A stretch of DNA of 64,000 nt from NCBI GenBank assembly GCA_023362775.1, contig JALMGJ010000002.1:56080914-56144913 (forward strand). Direction: 5' to 3'. Position numbers and translations under genes: made by a program. Shown here one piece after another: positions 19,840-31,659 of the stretch. Numbering within the stretch: the first letter of the stretch is position 1; each line of letters starts with the position of its first letter. The stretch is from Charina bottae. Lineage: Eukaryota; Chordata; Lepidosauria; Squamata; Charinaidae. The notes beneath the pieces are model-generated. The model was not told the DNA's origin. It made no database searches and worked only from the letters and a program-made list of their open reading frames with translations.

Positions 19840-20774
19840 CCTAAAACCCGTGCTTACTCTAAATTGGTTCAGCAGCAGTATCTTGCCGTAACTGAGAAGT
19901 ACAGAAAAGATGCAGCATCAATCACATCAGCATCAATCACATCAGGATGATGACTGCTGTGATGAGCCAACCCAAGCTCCACTCTTAAAGGAGCCAGTAC
20001 TGCCTACATACCGAGCTACAGGTGTAGTGGATCCCATCACAGCCATTCTGTAACTCATGAAGTACCAGCAACAAGCTTGGGATGATGCAGAACAGAGCTG
20101 GTGGGAGCAAGCACGCCAAGATCAGCTGGAAACAGAAAGATTTGCCAGAAAGGAAGGCCTGCTATGAGCAAAGGCATCAGGAGCAGACGTCAGCTATTTT
20201 GGAGCTCTGCAGATGGGATGCCTTTTCCTTAACCCCTCCTTCTGTTTCTCCTCCACAACCTTGCATAGAAATAAAGATAGGGAAGAATGAGAAGGTAGAC
20301 TCTTATTAAACAATGTTTGAAAGAGTAGCTACTGTGTGCCACTGGCCAGAAGAAGGGGTGACACGGCTGGCTCCCTATCTGATTGGGAAGGCCTTGAAAG
20401 CTTTTAGCAGTCTTTCATCTCAGGAGGCTGACGACTATAAACTGGTGCGGGCTGCAATAAGAGCAATGGTTTGAACTCCATGCTGAGGCCTATTGGCAAT
20501 GGTTTTGAGGATATAGGTTCAAAGTAAAGGAAGGACCTCGAGAAGCCTTGAACTGGCTCAGAGAGCTTGCCAGGAAGTGGCTGTCTCCTGAAATGTGGTC
20601 TTCCGTGAAGTGTTTGAATGCATAGTCCTAGAGCAATTTGTTATCATCCTGCCTGAGGCAGTACAGCACTGGGTTCTAGAACACCTACCAGACAGGTGTG
20701 ACCATGCTCAACTACTAGCAGAGGACTATTTACTGGCTTACCACTCTACTGTTTCCAGATATTCTGAAGCTTAG
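19840..20774 (+). pseudogene. Ty3/gypsy (Gmr1-like) gag with SCAN-like domain, decayed
   Basis: After a leader with no clear similarity, gag reads MFERVATVCHWPEEGVTRLA, LIGKALKAFSSLSSQEADDY and KLVRAAIRAM. After stops come YRFKVKEGPREALNWLREL, ARKWLSPEMW and (shifted frame) FECIVLEQFVIILPEAVQHW and VLEHLPDRC. The second half has the exact pattern of the SCAN dimerisation domain (GPREAL..LRELC..WL.PE......VLEQFL.ILP..LQ.WV). SCAN is thought to derive from the capsid of Gmr1-like gypsy elements. Several stops and at least one frameshift (near 20600) show it is dead. No protease, RT or integrase follows. Confidence 0.75.
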
Positions 20775-20779
20775 GAAGG

Positions 20780-21828
20780 GGACCACCAGCTCCCAAAATG
20801 ACTTTGCCACAGAAGGCACCAAAGGAAAATTTTTTTGAAGGGGACAGTTAAAATTGGCTTCCAAAGATCTATACCTAACTACAGTATTGCTGGGTGAGAC
20901 TTAACTTTTGATAAAGTTGCTTCTGGTGATACCCATTTGCAGAAAAAATAGTTCACTTCAGTGGCTTATTTTTTTAAGCAATATAACTCTGAAACCATGA
21001 AGATTGAAGATATGTTTTTTTAATTACAAGAGCTATTTGCAATGAATGTTCACAGTTGCAACACAGAGTTAACATTACACAACACAGCTTCTTCTTTCTT
21101 GTAGGCCTCATGCCAGTTCTCCACTGATGCAGGGAAAGGCATGCAAGAATAGATGGCTGTAGGCAAAGCTTTCTTTTTCCTTTCTTGGTTCCTCAGTTGT
21201 TTAAGATTACAGTTAGAATTCCCACCCATCATGGGGAGGTGCCATTTGATGAATATTACACTAAATGCTTATTTTTTCCCCTCTTAAATCTAATTGGAAT
21301 TATCTGTTGAAAATAACTCTAGGGAAAAGGAGACCTAAAATAAATGATTCCTGGAGACTTATCCTAGATAGCTGGCCCTGTGCATGGGCTTATCTGGAGA
21401 TAAAATGGCTAGCTGTGAACTGCCATTTTAAATTTGTTCACACTGACTTGATAACGTATGATTCCATGGCTTTGCAGAAAAATACTGGGTCCATGGTAGA
21501 AGCCCTTACTGATGCTATCTCTGGACTTTTATAGAAAATTTCAGATGGTAGCATGTTCCACTGTGGGGCACCTAGGTAAAAATCTGTGATGGGCCCAGTT
21601 GGGCAGCTGAAATTTGACAACTAAAAAAGGTTGTCTGGTGGTACTAGTGCTGAGCCAGATCTCATAGTTTGTGTGGAAGCCCATGTGTATGGAGAACCAA
21701 TATGCGGTTCAAGTATTGAACTTGTGTCTTTCTAACCCTAATCCAAGTCCAGCCTCAGCTGTGGAAGTTCTTTGAATGACTTTGGGCCAGTCCCTCTCTC
21801 AGTTTAGCCTACTTTACAGAACAGGTAG
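20780..21828. other. Unannotated stretch
   Basis: No gene, pol-like sequence or repeat recognised after the gag remnant. Confidence 0.4.
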
Positions 21829-21950
21829 GCAACTTGGTGTCCTCCAAATAGTTTGAATTATAATTCCCATCAGCTTCACCCAATATAGCCAATACAAAAG
21901 GATTCGGGGAGTTCCTAATATTTGGAGGAAGTTGTTTCACCCCAAGTTGT
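21829..21950. mobile_element. Probable hAT-type MITE, degraded
   Basis: caacttggtgtcctccaaat at the left and tatttggaggaagttgtttc at the right are imperfect inverted repeats. Between them is tataattcccatcagcttca, typical of the amniote MITE group with ...TCCTCCAAATG...ACTCCCATCAGC.... No clear target duplication. Confidence 0.55.
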
Positions 21951-23408
21951 GCAAAAATGAAAGGGGTGAATGTTAGATATGATGGTTTATGCTCCTGAAA
22001 CAATAATTGGATATAAAGCTAATAAATTAATAACTGTAAACTGCAGCCATAAACATCTCAACACAGAACTGATGGCTTTGTATATCTACCTTCAACTTTC
22101 AAAGTGAGAGTGAGTATATATTGACATTTGAAGTCTGACCTTGCTCCATCCATTGGTCCTTCGGTAATTAAGATATAGTTTTTATGCAACGCAGTATGAT
22201 TCATAGCAAAGGTCCTGAAACAGGGGACTTGTAACACAATTTATACTACTCAATATATATTTCACCTTGAAGTCACTTTATGATCCTGCATTTTGAAGAC
22301 CCTGAAAATACAACTCATATGTGACATAAAGGCCTTAAAGTGAAACATGTTCCCCTCCACCTTTACTAATATTCTGCATTTTTTCCAACATAATGACTTT
22401 TATTCCCTGTTGACTGCTTATGTCCTGCTATTATGTTCCATAAATATCATATCTATATGACTCTATAATATCTCTTTACATATTTGCATTTGTATCTCAA
22501 AACTTTATTTACCCTTTATTTAAGGGTATACAGTAGGAGCTAATATTCTACCAGGAACAGGACAAAAAAAAAATCCAGACAAATCTGGTTTTTATAGCTT
22601 TTCTATAACAAAACAGTATAAAGATACAGTATATATGGAGACATATTAATGTGGCATTTCATATATACTGTAGCTTTAAGGGCTGTTAAACTTTCAAGTT
22701 AATAATTCTTGAGGGTCTCACTGTGACTTGTACAACATTTTCAAGGCATACATGGTTAAATTACGCTTTAATAATAATATGCTGCATTTCACATAGTTAA
22801 AGAAGCAATTGAGCTAATGGTAAATGGCTTCTTTATAAGAAACAATATTGTTTCTGCTTAGTGAATCAAATAATTTGTGGATGTTCTATGATTCAAGAAA
22901 TCTCCTGAGACTTCCTCTCCCCCCACTCCTATAAGGTTTTCAAAGCAGGGAGGGGATTCTCCAGAATTTTTCACACAGAACAAATTGCCCAGTCAAAAGA
23001 AAATGTTTAAAGAAATTGGTTACATAAGATAGGGAACAAATTAAGTAACAGAAAAAGTGGATTTCATGTGGAAGGTCCCTGATTCAATCTCAGCATTTTC
23101 TGTTAAAGGGATGACGTAATAAGTGATAAGAAAGAACTTTGCCTAACACTGTACTGCAACCATCCCCATCGTGGGCATCATTTAGAGGTGTGGATGAACT
23201 CCCAGAATTCCTCAACCATTTTTGTTGCTGCTGCTGAGAAGGCTGGGTGTTGAACTTCATATTACTCATTCTATCTGTTGGGCAGTCCCTGAGACTAGAC
23301 AAAATTGGGTTAGATGTACAAACAGTTTGATCTAATTCACATTCTATGCATTTGAGATAGATGATAGCCCATACCACTTGGAGTAGAAGAGAACATAAGT
23401 TTTCCTAA
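21951..23408. other. Unannotated stretch
   Basis: AT-rich sequence with no gene or repeat recognised. Confidence 0.4.
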
Positions 23409-23424
23409 CACTGATGATCCAGAA

Positions 23425-23762
23425 GATCATCAAAAGCCAGAAGACCAGAACACCTCCTTGCCAGCAATCATCACCCAGATATGCAAAGAATAACACCAGG
23501 ATTAGCACCAGAGGAACAATCAAACAGCACAATATACCCTAATCAAGGAACTATTAACTCAGTCAATCAACCAAGCAGCAAACAACAGCGCAATCAAGGA
23601 ACTCCTAAGGAAAGAACAACACCTCCACCAACACAAGCAGGACAAGCCAGGGTATATAAACAGAGAGCAAGTCCCACTCCCTTTTCGCACTGAAGATGTT
23701 GCCTAGCCTGGCAATGAAATGTCTGCAAGAAAACAACAAGGCTCAGAGAGCACAAAGGACTC
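23425..23762 (+). mobile_element. Second Penelope family, terminal fragment
   Basis: The fragment begins in the C-terminal coding end (KARRPEHL-like) and a proline/glutamine-rich stretch (caatcaaccaagcagcaaac), then a TATA-like gggtatataaacagag, then the hammerhead-like hairpin, ending gcaagaaaacaacaaggctc. The 16-bp flank cactgatgatcYagaa occurs at 23409-23424 and 23763-23778 with one mismatch, as a target duplication. Closely related to 36181-36914. Confidence 0.82.
23684..23726 (+). ncRNA. Hammerhead-like fold of the second PLE family, decayed
   Basis: CTGAAGA (23690-23696), one extra T, stem II GTTGCC/GGCAAT (23698-23703 with 23710-23715), GAAA (23716-23719), then tgtc where the better copy has cgtc. 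The C-to-T change breaks the ACGT palindrome, so cleavage is doubtful. Stem I is reduced to gca/tgc. Confidence 0.5.
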
Positions 23763-24230
23763 CACTGATGATCTAGAATATGTCTTCTATTAACATGAAT
23801 AAGAAGTGAAGCAGGAGTTTGATTCTCCCCTCCAGCAAAATTTAGGATTCAAAGAGATCTCCTGGGAGTGGGCTTGCAAGTGACTTAAGCACATTTACTA
23901 GCACATGTGTCAACAGACCCCTACAGACCACTCTACACTCAGGAAACTTTAGGCATATAGGGTTCATAGGTTCCAGGCTGGCCTATTGCATAGTAATCTG
24001 CAGCAGGTGTTTCTTCTAGACTTTCAGGCTACTTTATTTCAATTCCATCCAGACTATATGCTAAATGCTTTCATTAGGAGGAGATGTCTGGCCCAATTTA
24101 CCTTCCCTGTACCTGCCCTGTATTGTAGCAATTATCTCATTTTGAGAGAGAGCCCATTGGAACACAAAGGCAATATATATCAATTTAGAGTCACATTAAA
24201 TGTGCAGTATATAAGATTATTTATCTAAGG

Positions 24231-24411
24231 CATAGCTTTCCAAACTGTGTGTCGCGACACATTAGTGTGTCGCGACAAAACCCGGAAGTGCTGATGGCGC
24301 GTCACTGGGCCATCAGTGCTTCCGGGTTTTAGCACAACACACGAGGCCGCCGCTGTGCGCACCGCCACAGCCGTTGGTGTGTCACCAACGGCGGGACTTT
24401 GGAAAGCACTG
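24231..24411. mobile_element. hAT MITE (CAGAGCTTTCCAAAC family), copy 1
   Basis: The left end catagctttccaaactgtgt and the right end gggactttggaaagcactg are terminal inverted repeats, with the exact 8-bp duplication atctaagg at 24223-24230 and 24412-24419. The interior contains CpG-rich inverted segments (gtgtgtcgcgacacattagt; accggaagtgct/agtgcttccgggt as arms). There is no coding capacity. Confidence 0.92.
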
Positions 24412-24419
24412 ATCTAAGG

Positions 24420-25640
24420 GCTATCCAAAGTCTTTTAACTGTCTATTGATTTTCCTAAAATATTGCTATATTTCATAAAAGCTTTATGTCTGTGAGCATG
24501 AATTAGAAAGGCAGAGTATAAATTGAATATATAATAAGTCTACTTATAATCTGCCCAGTTTTGGGAGTTTGAAGCTTAACCATGGAAAAAAGGCGTACTG
24601 ATAAAGGATGAGTTGTTTCCAAACTTTATTAAATAATGCAAACTAGAGATTAATTTGTGCCACAAAGGTACAGTAGCTGGTAATTTGAGGTTGAAACACA
24701 ATTAAGTTCATAGCAAAGGCAGCTCGTAATGGGCCTCTAGTGTGCATAAGAAAAGGCTTAGAATGTTGTGTGTTAAACTTTATGGTTCTAGTTCACCCAT
24801 AATACTAAACCTGTGGTTCTTTTTTTAAAAGGGTTAGTATGAAGAGCAAATATATTCAAAAAAGAAACCCACAACCAGATTATGACTTTGTTCAAGAAAC
24901 CATAGTTAAAGGAATCCTAAAATTAGTGTTATAGAGTTATACGCTATATATACTGATTAGATTCACACATCTTATGTTATAGTTAACCATAGTTTGAATA
25001 AACTACAGTTGGCTAGTTTATGTAATTCACTAGTCATAAACCACAGTTTACAAATCACAGTGGCTAGGTTCACACAAAATGGGACATTAAACCTAAAGAA
25101 ATCAGATTGTGATATAGTGAGGTATGTGAAACGGTATTTACCGGGTTGTTGTGTTGCTCTGCTCTGATTTGTAGTTAGAAGCTGTTTTCATTGGTATGAC
25201 AGCTATCTCTAAAACATTATTGTTAACACTTAGCATAATTAGTTAAATCTATGCTGAATGAAGTGGGATAAACAGGATGACATACATACACTGCTCTGTA
25301 ACATGTGAAGTAGACATAGAATTCTTCAAAATACAGACTAATACAAACAAGATAGTTTGCTGTTAATTGAGATACTATATAGCCAATCCCTGCAAAATAT
25401 ATCCCAAGATTTATATTTAAAATTTCGGAAGCAAAACAATGGGGAGGCAGGATATGGTGAGGTTACAGATAACAAAAGTTTTATAAAATGTCTTAGTCTT
25501 ACATTTGGTTTCTGACTGAGTCCTCCTGTCTGAAATTTTGCTTTAGAAAGTGTGAATGTCATCACTTCCATAGACCTCATTAGTCATGTTGTAAAGTAAC
25601 ACTTCACCCAAGTGTCATTACTTGCGTGCTACTTCCATTT
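24420..25640. other. Mostly unannotated; possible short repeat at 24.9-25.1 kb
   Basis: Between about 24885 and 25085 there are repeated aaccatag/aaactacag/aaaccacag strings, bounded by gattcacacatc and ggttcacacaaa. This suggests an old MITE-like repeat related to the one at 9021. Otherwise nothing recognised. Confidence 0.4.
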
Positions 25641-25643
25641 GGC

Positions 25644-25745
25644 CCTTTCCTTTCCTTTCCTTTCCTTTCCTTTCCTTTCCTTTCCTTTCCTTTCCTTTCC
25701 TTTCCTTTCCTTTCCTTTCCTTTCCTTTCCTTTCCTTTCCTTTCC
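25644..25745. repeat. Perfect (TTTCC)20 microsatellite
   Basis: About 20 uninterrupted CTTTC/TTTCC units. All reverse frames are open as Lys-Glu-Arg-Lys-Gly repeats for trivial reasons. Perfect purity suggests recent expansion and length polymorphism. Confidence 0.98.
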
Positions 25746-25984
25746 GGCAGTAGAGGGATATGAAAGAGAATAGGATGAGTCCAAGGAGAAGAAAGCTGGG
25801 GATGTAGTCCTGCATGCCCTCTTGGGTTGCATGTCCTCCAGCAGCTCTTTGTTGCCAAAGTTGGGGGGCGAGGGGTGGGCATGATTGTACATGCATAGAA
25901 CTAGGCCAGACAGACAAGCTGAGGCTGCATCTATTGTACTGATCACCTAGTTGACCATTAGCAGCCCTTCATGAGCCCCTAGAC

Positions 25985-26570
25985 ACCATCTCAGGACTGG
26001 TGTTGGAGTTAATGAGGTTTCTGTTCTTGGCTGATTTCAGTCTCCAGGCCCTGGTAAAATGAATTTCTGAGAAATTCCTCAAATGCCTATCTCTATGGCA
26101 CCCATGGGTTTGTCAGACGTTATTGTGGCCCTAATACACATAGCCAGGCACATGCTTGATCTGGTCTTCACTTTGGAACAGAAGAGCCATGATCTGGAGA
26201 ACACTGACATATATAACCTGCTGTGGTCAGATTCCTGGTCCAACTAATCACAGACACCCTTGACCTTCTACAAGTGTAGTGGACCTATTAAATGTGATCT
26301 ACCACAGCTGCCTGGTGGATCCAGGAAGTTTCCAGAAGGTGCTTTGGGGTTTCCCTGACAATCTGGCAGGCAGTTCCATCTTGTATCTGGTCAGCCTCTG
26401 CAACATAAGAGGTGGCCAGACTACTGGATGAGATTGTTCCTGCAAGCATCTTCCCAGTTGCTTAAAATTTCTCACTGTTTTTATGTTTTTCAGTTTTGTA
26501 TGCCACCCAGAGTCCACTGGAGTTGGGCAGCCAATAAATTTATCTAACTAGCTAACTAAATAAACCCCAA
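25985..26570 (+). mobile_element. L2 LINE remnant: endonuclease end plus 3' tail
   Basis: The frame around 26100-26260 reads HIARHMLDLVFTLEQKSHD and LLWSDSWSN, the TH..GHTLDLVF and WSDH blocks of the L2 endonuclease C-terminal end. At 26480-26570 the L2 3'UTR appears (tgtatgccacccagagtcca, ggcagccaataaatttatct). RT is absent, so the copy has a large internal deletion. A second, more decayed version of the phrase at 26069 (aaattcctcaaatgcctatc) occurs at about 26830. Confidence 0.6.
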
Positions 26571-27003
26571 ATGAGAGCATGCTGGTTATTTACCTACTGT
26601 GTTTTTATATTGCTCATACATGTGTTCACCAAGTTTACTTCTGGGTTTTCTCTAACAATGGTCTACGTGTCTCTTTGATTACTTCATGTTCCTGAGCTCC
26701 TCATTAAACTAGGAAACTCTTTGGAATATGCACAGGGAGGTACTTGGGAGCAATCTTATTAAGAGTCCTGATCACCTCAGCATTTCAGAAATAGAGAACT
26801 TGGTGGAATTACCTTCCAGATTTCTGGGAAATTCTTCAAATGCCTATCATTGGGATTTATAAGGCATTTGGGATGGAACACTTTGATGGTACTTCCTGTC
26901 CTGTATGGACTTGGAGCAGCCTCAGGCAAACCAGGGAGTAATCTGATCATAGCAATGTGTTCATATTCAGACCACATACCAGCTGCTTCAAGGTATAGAC
27001 TAG
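26571..27003. other. Unannotated stretch with a weak L2-like duplicate
   Basis: The string ctgggaaattcttcaaatgc near 26822 parallels 26065-26085 in the L2 remnant. The rest is unrecognised. Confidence 0.35.
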
Positions 27004-27011
27004 ATCTAGAA

Positions 27012-27260
27012 CAGAGCTTTCCAAACTTTTCATGTTGGTGACACACTTTTTAGACATGCATCATTTTGCAACACACTCTTACAGCAGGGCACAAGGCAGG
27101 CACTAGGACCTGCGCGGAATCACAGCTGGTTTGGAGGCAGCAAGGCACAAGGCAGGCACTAGAACCTGTGTGGAAGCCAGGAAGCAGCAGCAGCCGCGAC
27201 ACACCCAGACACTGCAGCCAACACACTAACGTGTCCCGACACAGAGTTTGGAAAGCTCTG
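27012..27260. mobile_element. hAT MITE (CAGAGCTTTCCAAAC family), copy 2
   Basis: Ends cagagctttccaaacttttc and gagtttggaaagctctg are near-perfect inverted repeats. The exact 8-bp duplication atctagaa lies at 27004-27011 and 27261-27268. The interior has two tandem-like copies of ggcacaaggcaggcactagR. Confidence 0.93.
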
Positions 27261-27268
27261 ATCTAGAA

Positions 27269-28103
27269 TGTTGCCACTTATGTGCACTGGGTCTAAGATA
27301 ACCTGAGTTAAGACCATAGTTCACAGATGCCACAAATTCATGGACATTCCCAGAACTTCACCCCAATGGAGTTGGAAGTCTGCTAGCAGTACATGGCAAC
27401 AACAGCTCAGCAATGAGCTCAGAGAACCCAGGAAAAGACTTTGCTCTGCATAAAGATTGTGTTCCTGATGCTTTGACTCCAGATGAAGTTCTGCAATTGG
27501 GGCACTTCTCTTTTATGTGGCAAGAACTTTGCAACTTGAATAGGTTTTACATAATCAGGGTTCTTAATTGCATAGGGAGGATTACAGTTCCCCCACTAAA
27601 GAAACTGAGCTCTAATCTATTAAAATCATAGACAGAGGCAATGAAGATACGACAGAAAGTAGTGAGTTTAATAAGCAAATAGATAATTTTTCCTGAACAT
27701 GATGGGGCATGTCAAAATAGGTTGACTGAACGTGATTACTTATTACTTTTCCAAAGAAAATTAAATCTACAAATTGAATGTGCAATGTGGTTCAAGTCAA
27801 AGATGACTCTTGGTTTATGAGAGGCGATACAGGGATTGCCCTATATTGGGCCAAAGACAAAGAAGTAGGTGGAGAAGAAAAATACCAACTTTGATTAATT
27901 AAAATGTATTAAATGCAATGGATATTATTACTCCCATGTATTTAATTATATCCTTAAACTATATTAAAAGTTAAAATTTTAGAGCAACTTTTGGAGCAGC
28001 TGTGGGATTCACAATCAAAGTTTAGAAGGGCTGCATGTGACTCCAGAGCTTCAGGTTGTTTGCCCCTGGTTTAAACCATTGTTAGAACCTACCACTTCAA
28101 CCC
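27269..28103. other. Unannotated stretch
   Basis: No gene recognised. Near 28000-28080 (gggctgcatgtgactccaga) there is a faint resemblance to amniote hAT MITE ends. Confidence 0.35.
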
Positions 28104-28117
28104 TAATTCAAGGCATA

Positions 28118-28450
28118 AAAGGTAAAGTTTCCCTCCGCACATTTGTGCAGTCGTGTCCGACTCTAGGGGCTGGTGCTCATGTCCGTTTGTTAGCCGAAGA
28201 GCCAGCGTTGTCCGAAGACGCTTCCACGGTCATGTGGCTGCATGACGCGCGGGGAACACTGTTACCTACCCACCGAAGTGTTACCTATTCATCTACTTGC
28301 ATTTGCATGCTTTCGAATTGCTAGGTTGGCAAGAGCTGGGGCGAGTGCGGGAGCTCACTGCGTCATGCGGGGCTAGGGATTCGAACCTCCGAACTTGCGA
28401 TCTTCCAATCAACAAGCCTGGCATCTTACCCGCTGAGCCACCACGCCCCA
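28118..28450 (-). mobile_element. Sauria SINE, full length, 14-bp target duplication
   Basis: On the minus strand: tRNA-like head (ggggcgtggtggctcagcgg, box B ggttcgaatccc), body (ccaacctagcaattcgaaag), the 3' part shared with BovB (agtcggacacgac) and a short ACCTTT-type tail. Flanked by exact taattcaaggcata at 28104-28117 and 28451-28464. It is young and complete. Confidence 0.95.
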
Positions 28451-28464
28451 TAATTCAAGGCATA

Positions 28465-31400
28465 CAAAGTGAAATTCAATTAATTCATCTGGAACTGAAT
28501 TTAAAACAAAACAAGCTTTTTATTTTTGCATTAGCATTGCCCACCATACATTCAAACAATTACAGATTGGAGCATCTGTTTTCATCTTAACTCACACCTC
28601 AAAAGACAAATAACTTGAGAATTTGAAAACTGAAAATTGTATTGCAACAACAGAGCAAAATTCAAGCCTGAAGTTGAAAAGGGAAAAAGCTCAGTGTTGA
28701 AGAAAGTGTTCTGCTTATGTAACTTTACAGAGTCCAGGCTTAACTCATTAGAATGTGATCATGTGTGGCATACTTTCTGTTTCCAACAAACAACTTTTCC
28801 AGGACACTCTGTTAAAGAAAAGCATCAGTTCCCCCTCTGCTTTTATGCCCTCCCAGCCCAGCATCCTTGTGGCCTGTTTATCTTCTTGAGTGCATTTGTT
28901 TAGCTTCACTTAGTGTAGTAACTTGATGTATTTGGAGCATGAAAGGTGGTTGACCAAGCATGACTTGCAAGATCACAGCAAGCACTGTTTTTCTAGTATT
29001 AAGCAAAATCTATAGTAAAGACAGGAGACCATTTGATCTCAGGTTACTTAGTTAAGGAGAAAAAAAACCTTTACATTATTCCCAGGAACAGTAATTCCAA
29101 GAAGAGTCTACATCTTCAGCTGTTTCACTGTGGAAATTAGAAAAGGAAGAAACTACACAGAAATACAAACACATCCACCTTTTTGTCATGGATGGCTGAG
29201 TGAAGGCTCAACAGAGGTCACTTTATTTCTCCACTTACAACATTAAAGTTGAGGATACATGACTAAATATTCTTCTTACATGTCAAGCTGGCAAAATATT
29301 GTGGTTCAAATATTTTAGACTCTAACTCCCTCCATCCCTTTATGCTGACCATGTCATTGGATGCTGATAAGAGGTGAAGTCTGATATATCTGTAGAGCAG
29401 TAGGCTGATCTTACATCAAGGATGGGTAAGCTCTGGCCTATTGGCATATTTGGCCCAGTCTTCCTCTGCTCAGCTTTGTACTAACTTTGTATATTCAGAA
29501 GGACTTGATGAGCTTGGTGTTTTTTTGGCGGGGGGCGGGGAGAATGTATTCCAAAGGGTAGTGGCTGATCAGGAAAAATGGTAGGTGGTAAATCAGTGAT
29601 GAAGGGGAGAGCTTCTCATGCATTATTGGAATTAGGGTTTAACTGATATTGTTATTATCAATTCGTGCCTGCCTCTTCTCACTGGAGTACAACATTAACA
29701 GTTTGCTCATTCCTGATTTATGCCAGCCTTCCAAATCTGCAAGAATTTTGTTTAGATCTTTCATAGGTCTTTTGTCTAATCTGAGTGGTAATTGCAGTTG
29801 GGAGAATTCAGTTGGACTAGCAGAAATTGAGGTTTGAATTGGGGAACAAAGTGCCAAGCTCCTTAAGCAAGAGCACAGCAAGAAAGTAGCTATAATTGAA
29901 CTACGTAAGATCATGAAATTGACATGAACCTATCTAAAGTAAGGCTTAGATACCACTAGCCTTCTCCATCTCTACACAAAGAGTTGGAACTGATATGTAC
30001 ATAGCTATTTTCCCTGCCTGGAGAAAACACAGATGAATGAACAATTATAATTTCTTTCTATCTTTCTTTCTCATACATACACAGACATAGACTCAGATAA
30101 ATTGCATCATCAAATCTATTAATGTCAATGTTACTTTTACTGTAATTCCACCTTTTCCCAGGGCTGTTGCAAATACAGTCTGGTGGGATTCCAGAACAGA
30201 TGAGATAACTCACAAGCTCTGAGGATCTTGTCTATATTCAAGTCAAGCTTATTCTTAAAGTACTGAATTTCCACATCTTTATAAAATGTTTGATTTCTTC
30301 AGAGAGCAATAGTAAGAAAAAATGGGGATCTTTCCCTTCTTTTGGATCCACGGGAAAATATGCAGATTTTTCCCTTTAAATACTGAAGGGCTGAGCTCAG
30401 CTCCACTATATCAAATTAATGTGTTGATGAGCATGCAGATTTGACGAACTCCAACACTACATAATAAACATTAAAACTACAATATGTTGCAGCTAAAAGA
30501 CAGAACTGCAGTGCTAATTCTGACTAGGCTGATAATTGAGCAGTTGATGTCTAATTTGTCAATATTAAGATTAAATGTTCTGTTGACAGCTGTTACCCTT
30601 CCCATTTTAGCCTGCTCTGGATTTATTTATTGTAAATATAATGCTGCCACCTTCTGGTTATATGCTATTGGTGGAAAGAAGAATAGATCTTTAATTTGCA
30701 AAGAACAGTGGTATTAGAAATGTCTACACTGCAGGAAATGGAACCACATCCACCCCAGTGACTGTACTTTTTTCAGTACTAGGCATTTTCTCTTTCCTTT
30801 CTATGTATTTCTCTTTCTTTTCCAGCCCATGCATAATGGTGATTTCTTGCACTTGCCTATTCTGTTACCTTCATGATCTGTGGACTTATAAAAGCAACCT
30901 TTCTAAGATAGAAGAGCAATGGTTCAAAAGCACAAATCCAGTGGCAGCTATGCAAAACACTGGCATGCACAGGCTCAAATTATATTGTGGTTGACCACTT
31001 GTGAATAAGACTGATACTTAGATAAACATGGATGGCTACATGTGGCTTGTAATGTTGGAAGAAACTTTAAGCTGTACATACTAATTTCCTTCAGTCTATC
31101 TTTATATATTTTTCAGTGGTTTTCTTCAGTCCTTTGGCATCAGCTTTCCCTTCTAAACCTTCTAATCCATCCCTGTAGCTCTATTTATGATCTTCTCTAA
31201 TCTTCTGACATATCATGGACAAAAATTAAATTACAGGGTTAAAATTGGAATTTTCTAACTTGGCCCTCTCTAGACTAATACTGACTTTTCCTTAAAAATT
31301 ATCCTCAGCCATTAAGTTGCAGAAAAAGTTAAAATTATCTTTATCTTCAGTATGCTCATTTATCGCCACAGAGATGGCAGTTCAATAGATATTCATACAC

Positions 31401-31632
31401 CTATCTGTGAATCTAAAGTCCCCCAGCAAGCATTAGCACTCAAGAAAGGATATGAATTTATTACATCCCCAAAGGATACTTGCTCTATAAATTAAATAGG
31501 CTAGAACAGATTTAATCCTTGCTTCCATATGTTTTCTGAAGTAAGAGATACTTTTCTCCCATATGGGCACAGTGAAAACTTAAACTAAACTGCTCCTTCG
31601 ACATTTCTTGCAATGTGTGTTTGTGTATGTAT
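28465..31632. other. Unannotated stretch
   Basis: Three kilobases of AT-rich DNA without a recognisable gene. A G-rich run (29528-29541), a short TTTC/TATC patch (30050-30073) and a faint hAT-like piece at 29419-29460 are the only features. Confidence 0.4.
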
Positions 31633-31659
31633 ACACACACACACACACACACACACACA
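31633..31659. repeat. (CA)n microsatellite
   Basis: About 13 CA units beginning at atacacac. Confidence 0.95.

Noticed and set aside
25644..25745. CRISPR-like array
   Set aside because: No spacers between units; this is a eukaryotic microsatellite.
25604..25946. Three overlapping minus-strand frames rich in Lys-Glu-Arg-Lys-Gly
   Set aside because: They are only the translation of the (TTTCC)n microsatellite; a 5-bp repeat without a stop is open in all frames.
28270..28450. tRNA gene candidates in the Sauria SINE and CORE-SINE heads
   Set aside because: They have box A/B remnants but do not fold as tRNAs and are attached to SINE bodies and tails.
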